Program-made: the position numbers and the translations under genes
In this document: positions 1 to 5,220 of the stretch, piece by piece
Numbering within the stretch: position 1 is the first letter of the stretch
Layout of the letters: each line of letters opens with the position of its first letter
Assembly (NCBI GenBank): GCA_009843005.1
Contig: VYEH01000034.1
Coordinates: 1 to 5,220, forward strand
Origin: Pseudomonadota bacterium
GTDB taxonomy: Bacteria; Pseudomonadota; Gammaproteobacteria; Steroidobacterales; Rariloculaceae
Direction of reading: 5' to 3'
Length of the DNA: 5,220 nt
Notes under the pieces: generated by a model
Told to the model about the DNA's origin: nothing
The model's database searches: none
Seen by the model: the letters and a program-made list of their open reading frames with translations, nothing else

Positions 1-3000
1 TCTCGGTCGCGCCATGGGGATGAAGTCCGGCCAATCGATCCGCGGCCGCCTCCGGATCCGGCGGCATCTCGTCCGGCAGGGGGTCGCCGTGCCCGATCTT
101 GACGACGAAACGATCTTCCTGCTCCTGCAGTACGCCGGATCGGGCCAGCATTTCCAGCAACCGGCGGAACACGCGCTTGTGCTCGTCGGTGACGCCGAGC
201 TGTTGACGAAGGTCTTCGGACTCCACGATCTCGCCCGCGCTGCGCTGCCAACCCAGCGTCTCGAGCGTCCAGAGGGCGCGGGTGCGCGACCACAGCTCGA
301 GGTCCGACAGGAGCGCGGTCCGCTCAGCACGCGCGACGCCCTCTTCCTCAAGGTAGTCCGCGAGCGGCACGAAGGCGCGCTCGACGGCTGCCGGGTCCGG
401 CAGGAAATCCGCCGCGACGATTGCCGGTTCCAGTGGGCGCTCGCGCCAGACGACCTCGTACAGCAGGTCGTTCACCCCTTCGATCGCCGAGAAAAGCGCC
501 GCGCGTGTCGCGCGCTTGATCGCGTACCCGTCCAGCCCGCCGACAAGGACGCCGTCGGGAGCGTAGATGCGCAATTCGCCGCTCAGGACCTCCGCCGGGT
601 CATCGGCTTCGGCATTCGACGCCCCGGATGACTCGCTCATGCGAACGTGGCAGACCACCCGCTCGGGCAAGCTGCCCGTCGTCAGCCAGAGCCGCTCCCA
701 GCCAAACGGCAGGTAGGTGGTTGCATCTTCGGTGGAGCCCTGGATGCGCGCCGCGGCCACGACCTGGAAGCAACCGTCCAGCACAAGCGGATGAATATCC
801 AGCGGGTTTCGGCCCGTCCCTTCCGGCAGGGACACCTCGCCCAGCGCCTCGCCGGGGCGGGCCCAGATGTCGCCGAGCGTGCGGAAGCTCGGGCCGAGAT
901 CGATGCCCGTAGCTGCCCTGGCCTTGTACAGGGTCGCCGCTTCTACCGGCGACAGCCCGCTCTTCAGATTCTCAAGGTCCACGCGCTGCACGGCGCCCGG
1001 CGCATCTCCGCCGGAAGGCGCCCGGCACTCGGTGTGCAGCGTCCAGTCCGCTTCCCCCGGTCCCTTGCTGAGTATCCGCACAAGGTCCAGGTCCTCGTCG
1101 CCGGAACCTCCGAGTACGAGCTGCACCTTTCGGCCGCCTGCTTCGGAATCGTCCCCGCTGCTCTCGTCCTGGAACACCAGCGCGTTGTGCAACTGCATGT
1201 CTTCGACAACCACCTGCCCGCCGGTTCCTGCGATGGGCAGCGATGCCGCCATCGCCCCGTAGAGCGCCCCCGGCGCGATGACGCGTTCGAACACGCGATG
1301 GTCGTTCAGCCAGTCGGGGTCCGAAGAAAACAGCTCGGTTTCGTACGTGATCTCGCCGCTGGCGGATTCGCGCCGCAGGCCCAGCAGCGGGTGCCCTTCG
1401 GCGGAACGCCGCCGTTTCGGCGCGCGCAGCCAGTAGCGTTCGCGCTGGAAGGGATAGCCGGGCACCGAGATGCGGCGCCGGGTCTCGCAGGCGTACAGGC
1501 CCTCGAAGCGGATCGGCAAACCGGCCTGGTACGCTGCCGCGACCGCTTCGGCAAAGCTGCCTGTCCCCGGTGGCGCGTCGTCCGGTGCAGGCTGGATGCT
1601 CGACAGCACGACGGGCGCAGGCGCCGAAGTGGGCCAGGCCGAGGCCGCCATCGGCGCGAGCACCGAGCGCGGGCCGATCTCGAGGATCAGGTCCACTCCA
1701 AGCTCCGCGAGCATCCTCGCGCCGCTCGCGAAGGCGACAGGCTCCCTGGCATGTCGGCGCCAATAATTGCCGTCGAGCAACTGGTCGTCACCAACGGCCT
1801 GGCCTGTCAGGTTGCTGACCACGGTCAGCTCGGGCGGCCGGATCGTCACCTGATCGAGCGAGGCCTGGAGTGCGTCGAGGGCCGGTTCCACGAGCGCGCT
1901 GTGGAATGCCCGGGTCGTGTTCAACCTGCGGACGCGGACACCTTCCGATTCGAGCCGGGTCGAGAGTGCTTCGACATCCCCGACCGTACCGCTGACTACC
2001 TGGTGCAGGCCGTTGTCCGCGGAGATGTTCACTCCGACACCCTCGCACTTGGCGTTCGCCGCCGCGACTGCCGCCGCGACCTCAGCCGGTGGCGCGAAGA
2101 CGGCGGCCATGGCGCCCGTTGCGGTTTCCGACAGCAGTGTGCCACGCGTACAGGCGAACCGCATGCCGTCCTCGAGGCTGAACACGCCCGCCGCCTTGGC
2201 CGCCGCGATTTCACCGACGCTGTGCCCGAGAACCACCTCGGGGCGGATGCCGACGCTCGACCAGAGTGCCGTCAGCGCGCATTCGAGTGCGTAGAGGGCT
2301 GGCTGCTCCCAGGCCGTGTCGCCGAGTTGCCCGTCGTCGCCGGTGCGACCGAACATCACGTCGAGCAGCGAGGTGCCGCGCTCTTCGCGGAAGACCGCTT
2401 CGCAGCGGTCGAAAACCGCCCGTGCCACCGGTTCGCGTTCGTAGAGGTCCAGGCCCATGCCGGCCCACTGGCTTCCCTGGCCGGTATACGCAAACGCGAT
2501 CCTTGTCGCTGCGCGCGGTGTCGCTTCGGGGCCGGTTTCAGCCAGTGCGCGGAGCCGCTCCCGCAGTTGATCGGCGCCGTCGAAGACGAGGCCTGCGCGG
2601 CGATTGAAATGAGATCGTCCCACGCCCGCCGTCCACGCCGTGTCGGCGAGGAGCGGTTCCGGCAGGTCTTCTTCGGCCGGATACTCGTCTGCCTGTTCGT
2701 CGAGCCACGACAGATAGCGCCCGGCGAGATCGCGCAGCGCAGGCCCGGTCCTGGCCGACAGCGGCAGCAGCCGGATTTCGCGTTCCCGATACGCCTGTTC
2801 GGGTTGCGGCGCATCCTCGTTTGCCGCCGCTGGCGCGACGGTCACCGTCTGACCGGAACCCACGACCCGGTGGCGTGGGTAGGGCGCCGTATCCGCCGCC
2901 GGATACTCTTCCAGCACGATGTGGGCGTTGGTCCCGGAAATGCCGAACGAGTTCACGCCGGCCACGCGCGGGCGCCCGTCGCGGGCCGGCAGATCCATCA

Positions 3001-4276
3001 TGGACGAGGTCACCTGCAACGGCAGCCCGTTCCAGTCGACACTCGGGTTGGGATCGTTGAAATGCAGGTGCTTCGGAATCACGCCGCGCTGCATCACGAG
3101 CACCGCCTTGATCAGGCCGGCGATCCCGGCGGCCGACTCCAGGTGTCCGACATTGGTTTTCACCGAACCGACCAGCAGCGGCCGGTCGGGCCTGCGGTCC
3201 TTGCCGTAGACCCTGGAGACGGCGTTGATTTCGATTGGATCCCCGACGGACGTTCCGGTGCCGTGCGCTTCCAGGTAGTCCACTTCCGAGGCCCGAATGC
3301 CAGCCTGGGACAACGCCGTTTCGATCACCTGTTCGAGCGCGGGTTCGTGAGGCACGGTCAGGCCGACGCTGGCGCCGCCATGGTTGACCGCCGCACCCCG
3401 GATCACTGCCCATATCCGGTCGCCGTCGGCTTCCGCGTCGCGCAGACGCTTCAGGATCACCACGCCGCAACCCTCGCCGCGCACGTAGCCGTTGGCGGAC
3501 GCGTCGAACGCCTTGCACTGCCCGTCCGGCGACAACATCATCGAATCCGCACGAAGCTCGTACACGCGGCCGTTCAGCATGGTGTGGACGCCGCCCGCGA
3601 TGGCCAGGTCCGCCTTGCCCTGCTGGAGGTCCGCCACCGCGTCGTGAACCGAGACCAGGGAAGACGCGCACGCCGCATCCACGGCCTTCGCCGGCCCCAT
3701 CAGCCCGAGGACGAAGGAGACGCGCCCCGCGGCACCGTTCATGTTCGTGCCGCTGAGAGCGTAGAGACTTCCCGCCGCCTCCGAAGGTCGGACGGAGTCG
3801 AGCACCATCATCCGGTACTCGTCGGTGCTGATCCCGGTGTAGACGCCGGTTCGGGTGCCCTTCAGCCGATCCGGATCCACGCCTGCATCCTCGAGCGCGT
3901 GCCAGCTCGTCTCGAGCATCATGCGCTGCTGCGGGTCGAGAAGCTGCGCCTCCACCGGAGAGATCCGGAAGAACGACGCGTCGAAGCGATCGAGATCGTC
4001 GACGAAGGCCCCGTAGCGGCACGCCGCGCCGCGTGCCGCTTCGTCGGGAAACATCTCGCCCAAGCGCCCCACGCCGGAGCCCGGCACGCCCTCCGTCACG
4101 GCATTCACGCCGCCGTCGAGCAGCCGCCGGAACGCCTCGAGGCCGTCGGCCTGGGGAAAGCGGCACGCCATGCCGACAATCGCGATGGGTTCGCTCAACC
4201 CCGCGCTCCCCGAGTCTTCGGCAGGCGACCCGTTGGGCGGAGTCCCGGAAACTTCGGCGGATATTTGCTGTTTCAT
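1..4276 (-). CDS. Type I polyketide synthase, N-terminal part (KS-AT-DH-[cMT linker]), 3' end outside window
   Basis: Large multidomain cytosolic enzyme that builds a polyketide or methyl-branched acyl chain by decarboxylative condensation of malonyl units on an acyl carrier protein. The reading frame is open for 1425 codons with no stop and leaves the window at base 1, so the protein is partial. Domains in order: leader 1-28, KS about 29-457, KS-AT linker about 458-596 (LPLSAR at 504-509), AT about 597-890, post-AT linker ending in YPFQRERYWL at 941-950, DH about 962-1256, then a region like that preceding PKS C-methyltransferases. The ATG at 4276 is the first start after an in-frame TAA at 4288-4286; the next in-frame Met (residue 36) lies inside the KS. 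The ribosome-binding site is weak, with only an AGGG about 15 bases upstream. No loading module and no coiled-coil docking helix is visible in the short leader. Confidence is very high for the family and low for the product. Confidence 0.97.
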   Translation of the reverse strand, partial: MKQQISAEVSGTPPNGSPAEDSGSAGLSEPIAIVGMACRFPQADGLEAFRRLLDGGVNAVTEGVPGSGVGRLGEMFPDEAARGAACRYGAFVDDLDRFDASFFRISPVEAQLLDPQQRMMLETSWHALEDAGVDPDRLKGTRTGVYTGISTDEYRMMVLDSVRPSEAAGSLYALSGTNMNGAAGRVSFVLGLMGPAKAVDAACASSLVSVHDAVADLQQGKADLAIAGGVHTMLNGRVYELRADSMMLSPDGQCKAFDASANGYVRGEGCGVVILKRLRDAEADGDRIWAVIRGAAVNHGGASVGLTVPHEPALEQVIETALSQAGIRASEVDYLEAHGTGTSVGDPIEINAVSRVYGKDRRPDRPLLVGSVKTNVGHLESAAGIAGLIKAVLVMQRGVIPKHLHFNDPNPSVDWNGLPLQVTSSMMDLPARDGRPRVAGVNSFGISGTNAHIVLEEYPAADTAPYPRHRVVGSGQTVTVAPAAANEDAPQPEQAYREREIRLLPLSARTGPALRDLAGRYLSWLDEQADEYPAEEDLPEPLLADTAWTAGVGRSHFNRRAGLVFDGADQLRERLRALAETGPEATPRAATRIAFAYTGQGSQWAGMGLDLYEREPVARAVFDRCEAVFREERGTSLLDVMFGRTGDDGQLGDTAWEQPALYALECALTALWSSVGIRPEVVLGHSVGEIAAAKAAGVFSLEDGMRFACTRGTLLSETATGAMAAVFAPPAEVAAAVAAANAKCEGVGVNISADNGLHQVVSGTVGDVEALSTRLESEGVRVRRLNTTRAFHSALVEPALDALQASLDQVTIRPPELTVVSNLTGQAVGDDQLLDGNYWRRHAREPVAFASGARMLAELGVDLILEIGPRSVLAPMAASAWPTSAPAPVVLSSIQPAPDDAPPGTGSFAEAVAAAYQAGLPIRFEGLYACETRRRISVPGYPFQRERYWLRAPKRRRSAEGHPLLGLRRESASGEITYETELFSSDPDWLNDHRVFERVIAPGALYGAMAASLPIAGTGGQVVVEDMQLHNALVFQDESSGDDSEAGGRKVQLVLGGSGDEDLDLVRILSKGPGEADWTLHTECRAPSGGDAPGAVQRVDLENLKSGLSPVEAATLYKARAATGIDLGPSFRTLGDIWARPGEALGEVSLPEGTGRNPLDIHPLVLDGCFQVVAAARIQGSTEDATTYLPFGWERLWLTTGSLPERVVCHVRMSESSGASNAEADDPAEVLSGELRIYAPDGVLVGGLDGYAIKRATRAALFSAIEGVNDLLYEVVWRERPLEPAIVAADFLPDPAAVERAFVPLADYLEEEGVARAERTALLSDLELWSRTRALWTLETLGWQRSAGEIVESEDLRQQLGVTDEHKRVFRRLLEMLARSGVLQEQEDRFVVKIGHGDPLPDEMPPDPEAAADRLAGLHPHGATE
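2..445 (-). other. Start of a probable C-methyltransferase (cMT) region, cut by the window edge
   Basis: Residues about 1278-1425 of the PKS, after the DH. The stretch is mostly helical and acidic, including a segment ending LWTLETLGW, then HKRVFRRLLEMLARSGVL, then AGLHPHGATE at the edge. This pattern (short helical bundle, RLLEMLA..GVL, then a HP..A.E motif) resembles the N-terminal subregion in front of the SAM-binding core in PKS C-methyltransferases. The SAM-binding glycine-rich motif itself is not in the window, so the assignment is by resemblance from memory. The alternative is a DH-KR linker with a structural KR subdomain. A cMT would transfer a methyl group from S-adenosylmethionine to the alpha carbon. 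Confidence 0.6.
509..1393 (-). other. Dehydratase (DH) domain with a variant active-site motif
   Basis: Residues about 962-1256 of the PKS. It begins with HPLLGL, typical for the first strand of a PKS double-hotdog DH. The catalytic His993 lies in DWLNDHRVFERVIAP. The usual HxxxGxxxxP motif has Glu997 where Gly is expected, while Pro1002 is retained. The second half has HPLVLDGCFQ with catalytic Asp1167 and Gln1171, matching the DxxxQ/H motif. It should remove water from a beta-hydroxyacyl intermediate to give an enoyl chain. Both catalytic residues are present, but the Gly to Glu change next to the active site leaves activity uncertain. It ends before LLYEVVWRE (Tyr1273), a common segment after PKS DH domains. 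Confidence 0.88.
1607..2488 (-). other. Acyltransferase (AT) domain, predicted malonyl-CoA-type
   Basis: Residues about 597-890 of the PKS. The GQGSQWAGMG motif sits at 599-608, the active-site Ser686 in GHSVGE, the carboxylate-binding Arg711 in ACTRG, and the catalytic His792 in RAFHS. The RAFH sequence at 789-792 matches the HAFH-type signature usually seen in malonyl-selective ATs, not the YASH of methylmalonyl-selective ones. Malonyl specificity is therefore an inference from a family rule with exceptions. It would agree with the apparent cMT region downstream, since modules that methylate the alpha carbon normally load unsubstituted malonate. The AT in cis rules out a trans-AT type module. 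Confidence 0.92.
2906..4192 (-). other. Ketosynthase (KS) domain of the PKS
   Basis: Residues about 29-457 of the PKS. The domain opens with EPIAIVGMACRFP, the standard start of beta-ketoacyl synthases. The nucleophile is Cys203 in DAACASSL, a slight variant of the usual DTACSSSL. The two catalytic histidines are His338 in EAHGTGT and His378 in NVGHLESAAG. The domain closes with the GISGTNAHIVLEE motif (His452). With the full Cys-His-His triad it should be able to condense; it is not a KSQ-type decarboxylase, which has Gln in place of Cys, nor a KS0, which lacks a catalytic His. The length is normal for the family. Confidence 0.95.
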
Positions 4277-4353
4277 ACTGGTAGTTTACCCTGTTCCGAA
4301 TGGGCCGGAAATCGGTCTCTCCCTCCGACTCCCTGATCGGCGATCGGAAAGAT

Positions 4354-4384
4354 TTGAGATCCCGGCTGGGCCATCGTTTACAAT
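4354..4384 (+). promoter_or_regulatory. Weak plus-strand promoter-like pair pointing away from the PKS
   Basis: TTGAGA (4354-4359) and TACAAT (4379-4384) resemble -35 and -10 boxes, but the 19-base spacing is longer than usual. A transcript would start near 4391 and cover the hairpin run and the 30-codon ORF. The only support is the two partial consensus matches. Confidence 0.18.
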
Positions 4385-4430
4385 GGGTTGAGCCACCAAC
4401 CCGCCCCTTTGGGCGTCACCGGCCGGGTGA
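4385..4430. repeat. Three small adjacent hairpins
   Basis: Three perfect short stems lie end to end: GGGTTG/CAACCC (4385-4390 with 4397-4402, 6-base loop), CGCCC/GGGCG (4402-4406 with 4411-4415, 4-base loop) and TCACC/GGTGA (4416-4420 with 4426-4430, 5-base loop). They lie in the leader region of the PKS and just downstream of a plus-strand TACAAT. No U-tract follows, so none looks like a terminator. Confidence 0.4.
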
Positions 4431-4435
4431 AGAAC

Positions 4436-4528
4436 ATGGTCACGCCCTATCGCTCGCCGATCAAGCTGGAAGTGTCGGGGGAGGATCACCGCCTCCGACG
4501 CAATCCGCCCGGACGGCACGTCAAATAG
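4436..4528 (+). CDS. Short ORF of 30 codons, doubtful; perhaps a CoA-transferase C-terminal remnant
   Basis: ATG at 4436 to TAG at 4526-4528. The same frame stays open for a few codons upstream (GVTGRVKN before the Met). The string YRSPIKLEVSG followed by RRNPPGRH loosely recalls the C-termini of CaiB/BaiF CoA-transferases, which often read SPI(K/R)LS, then a basic R(R)xPP, then LGxH. No clear ribosome-binding site is seen, and nothing longer of that family is present, so it is either a decayed tail of a lost gene or chance. Confidence 0.2.
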   Translation: MVTPYRSPIKLEVSGEDHRLRRNPPGRHVK

Positions 4529-4548
4529 GACCGACGGCCTGTGCCGTC
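4512..4548. repeat. Perfect 8-bp inverted repeat with 21-base spacer
   Basis: GACGGCAC at 4512-4519 is repeated as its exact complement GTGCCGTC at 4541-4548, with 21 bases between. No T-run follows on either strand, so it is not an intrinsic terminator. It could be an operator dyad, part of a folded leader RNA, or chance in GC-rich DNA. Confidence 0.45.
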
Positions 4549-4573
4549 ATACGAAAAATCCGCTCAAATACAA
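4546..4573 (-). promoter_or_regulatory. Possible sigma-70-like promoter for the PKS gene
   Basis: On the minus strand, TTGTAT (4573-4568) is followed after 16 bases by TATGAC (4551-4546), a weak -35/-10 pair in the only AT-rich stretch upstream of the PKS. It would give an untranslated leader of about 260 bases. The -10 overlaps one arm of the 8-bp dyad at 4512-4548, where a repressor could act. Matches to consensus are partial, and such pairs occur by chance. Confidence 0.22.
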
Positions 4574-4647
4574 ATCCACGCCGTCGTTTAACCGCTTACC
4601 TGCACCCTGCTCGAAGCGATCCGCCGACTCGGGCTTGAGGGCACCCG

Positions 4648-4809
4648 GACGGCGCGCGCGAGTACCGCATCGGCTGGCGGCTGACCCCGGCGCGGGGCGA
4701 TGCGGGGTTCCAGGTCAGTCTCGATGCCATGCGCCGCGGGAGCGCCAACGACAACGGTGCGGGCGCGGAGCCCGAGCACGGCGTCCTGCTCCGCCTCCAG
4801 GCCCGATGG
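4648..4809 (+). pseudogene. Remnant of an autotransporter-type outer-membrane beta-barrel C-terminus
   Basis: In the frame starting at 4648 the translation runs DGAREYRIGWRLTPARG, then GFQVSLDAMRR, then EPEHGVLLRLQARW, ending with Trp at 4807-4809. This alternating polar/hydrophobic pattern with a closing EHGV-LR---RW resembles the last strands of large autotransporter or adhesin barrels in proteobacteria, where an aromatic C-terminal residue serves as the BAM recognition signal. An in-frame TGA sits just upstream at 4636-4638 and no start is apparent, so only the last 54 or so codons survive. No stop follows the Trp directly, so the original end is altered too. Family assignment is by pattern memory; the strand periodicity is seen directly. 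Confidence 0.6.
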
Positions 4810-4850
4810 CCGGCGCCGGGCCCGGCAACGGTTCGAAGTTCAACCCGACG

Positions 4851-5181
4851 TCCGAAGCTGTCGAGGCGGCGCTCCCCCCGGGCATGATCGCCGGCTCGAA
4901 GGTGCCGTTGCGGTCGCGCGGAACCGCCGGTTCGACCGCGCCGTCCTCGGTCAGCACCGTCTTGCCCGAATGGCCGTTGCGGCTATTGCCGCTGCCGCTG
5001 CCCCGGGCCCGCTGGATCGCCCTTCTCGCAGCCTGGATAATCGGTCAGCTCGGCGCCCGGCGCCCGCTCCAGCAGCGCCGTCTTCCGTTGCCGGAAGAAG
5101 CCCGTCGGCGCCCGGAAGGTCTTCCGGCATCTGGCAATTGGCCAGCAATTCGTCTAGAAGCTCAGGTTGAAGCGTCGTCAT
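4851..5181 (-). pseudogene. IS256-family transposase, truncated N-terminal remnant with three frameshifts
   Basis: Starts at ATG 5181-5179 with MTTLQPELLDELLANCQ, a typical beginning of IS256 (Mutator-like, DDE) transposases. Similarity continues across three frame changes: frame one to about 5095 (ending GADGLL), frame two from 5093 to about 5007 (ALLERAPGAELTDY, CEKGDPAG), frame three from 5005 to about 4877 (GNSRNGHSGKTVLTEDGAVE, then VPRDRNGTFEP), then back to frame two for ERRLDSFG to 4851. The last change is at a run of six G at 4874-4879. Only about 109 codons of the usual 400 or so remain, and no DDE catalytic residue is reached. The gene is dead and marks an old insertion-sequence event. 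Confidence 0.88.
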
Positions 5182-5191
5182 CGCAGGTCTT

Positions 5192-5196
5192 CCTCC
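5192..5196 (-). promoter_or_regulatory. Shine-Dalgarno site of the IS256 remnant
   Basis: The minus strand reads GGAGG 10 bases before the ATG at 5181. This strong ribosome-binding site supports that ATG as the original transposase start. Confidence 0.6.
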
Positions 5197-5220
5197 ACAA
5201 GATATGGGCCCCAACAAGAT
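5197..5220. repeat. Seven-base direct repeat at the right edge
   Basis: ACAAGAT occurs at 5197-5203 and again at 5214-5220, flanking a GGGCCC palindrome at 5206-5211. It lies upstream of the IS256 start, where the element's left end would be, but the terminal inverted repeat cannot be confirmed because its partner end is missing. Confidence 0.3.

Larger units (their letters stand above)
4277..4647. other. Intergenic region upstream of the PKS, no convincing gene
   Basis: Some 370 bp separate the PKS start from the barrel fragment. Open frames here are short and mostly without family resemblance. The part from about 4521 to 4590 is visibly richer in A and T than its surroundings. Small inverted repeats and weak promoter-like sequences, listed separately, lie inside. 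This is the natural place for the PKS promoter and 5' leader. Confidence 0.6.

Noticed and set aside
14..631. Plus-strand open frame of 205 codons opposite the DH/cMT region
   Set aside because: The minus strand encodes coherent PKS sequence here; the plus-strand product shows no family resemblance.
2538..4166. Minus-strand open frame of 542 codons overlapping the KS
   Set aside because: It is in a different minus-strand frame from the PKS; its product is Arg/Gly-rich and has no motif, so it is an out-of-frame shadow.
647..4336. Very long plus-strand open frame (1229 codons) opposite the PKS
   Set aside because: It is the antisense shadow of the GC-rich PKS gene. Its translation is rich in Arg, His and Ala with no recognisable domain, whereas the minus strand gives an unbroken KS-AT-DH with catalytic motifs.
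4512..4555. Intrinsic terminator at the 8-bp inverted repeat
   Set aside because: The spacer is long and no T-run follows the stem on either strand; the nearby A-run at 4553-4558 is on the wrong side for a minus-strand terminator.
4828..4845. tRNA T-arm-like GGTTCGAA followed by AACC
   Set aside because: No acceptor, D or anticodon arms can be built around it, and the T-stem does not pair properly.
4700..5170. Plus-strand open frame of 156 codons over the barrel and IS remnants
   Set aside because: It is in a different frame from the barrel fragment and lies antisense to the IS256 remnant; the product is low-complexity Arg/Ser/Ala-rich.
1..5220. CRISPR array, rRNA or phage attachment site
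   Set aside because: No regularly spaced repeats, no rRNA signature sequence and no tRNA-integrase arrangement are visible.

Overview
The window is GC-rich DNA, probably from a Gram-negative bacterium and most likely a proteobacterium. The evidence is a bacterial-style modular type I polyketide synthase (PKS), a fragment resembling the last strands of an autotransporter-type outer-membrane beta-barrel, and a fragment of an IS256-family transposase. Species cannot be fixed from the sequence. A free-living, marine or host-associated secondary-metabolite producer is plausible but is inference.

Positions 4276 down to 1 (minus strand) hold one uninterrupted reading frame of 1425 codons, which runs off the left edge. 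It encodes the N-terminal part of a cis-AT type I PKS. The order is a 28-residue leader, ketosynthase (KS), KS-AT linker, acyltransferase (AT, malonyl-like), dehydratase (DH), then the start of a region resembling the linker ahead of a C-methyltransferase (cMT). Catalytic residues are visible in KS (Cys203, His338, His378), AT (Ser686, Arg711, His792) and DH (His993, Asp1167). The rest of the module (cMT core, any ER or KR, ACP, release domain) lies outside the window. The layout fits a reducing, C-methylating PKS module that would load malonate, condense it, methylate the alpha carbon and dehydrate the beta-hydroxyl. Whether it works iteratively or within an assembly line cannot be decided here.

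Positions 4277-4647 contain no convincing gene. The stretch holds a relatively AT-rich patch (about 4521-4590), a weak minus-strand promoter-like pair whose -10 overlaps an 8-bp perfect dyad, a run of three small adjacent hairpins, a weak plus-strand promoter-like pair, and a 30-codon plus-strand ORF whose ending faintly resembles a CaiB/BaiF CoA-transferase C-terminus.

Positions 4648-5220 are gene debris. A plus-strand fragment (4648-4809) resembles the C-terminal strands of an outer-membrane barrel. About 40 bp further on, the opposite strand (5181 down to 4851) carries the first ~109 codons of an IS256-family transposase, broken by three frameshifts and cut off. The window therefore shows an intact biosynthetic gene whose upstream flank is a graveyard of truncated genes and a dead insertion sequence, as at the edge of a transferred or rearranged gene cluster. 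No wholly new system is evident. The points most worth checking are the altered DH motif, the domain order beyond the left edge, and the structured upstream region.
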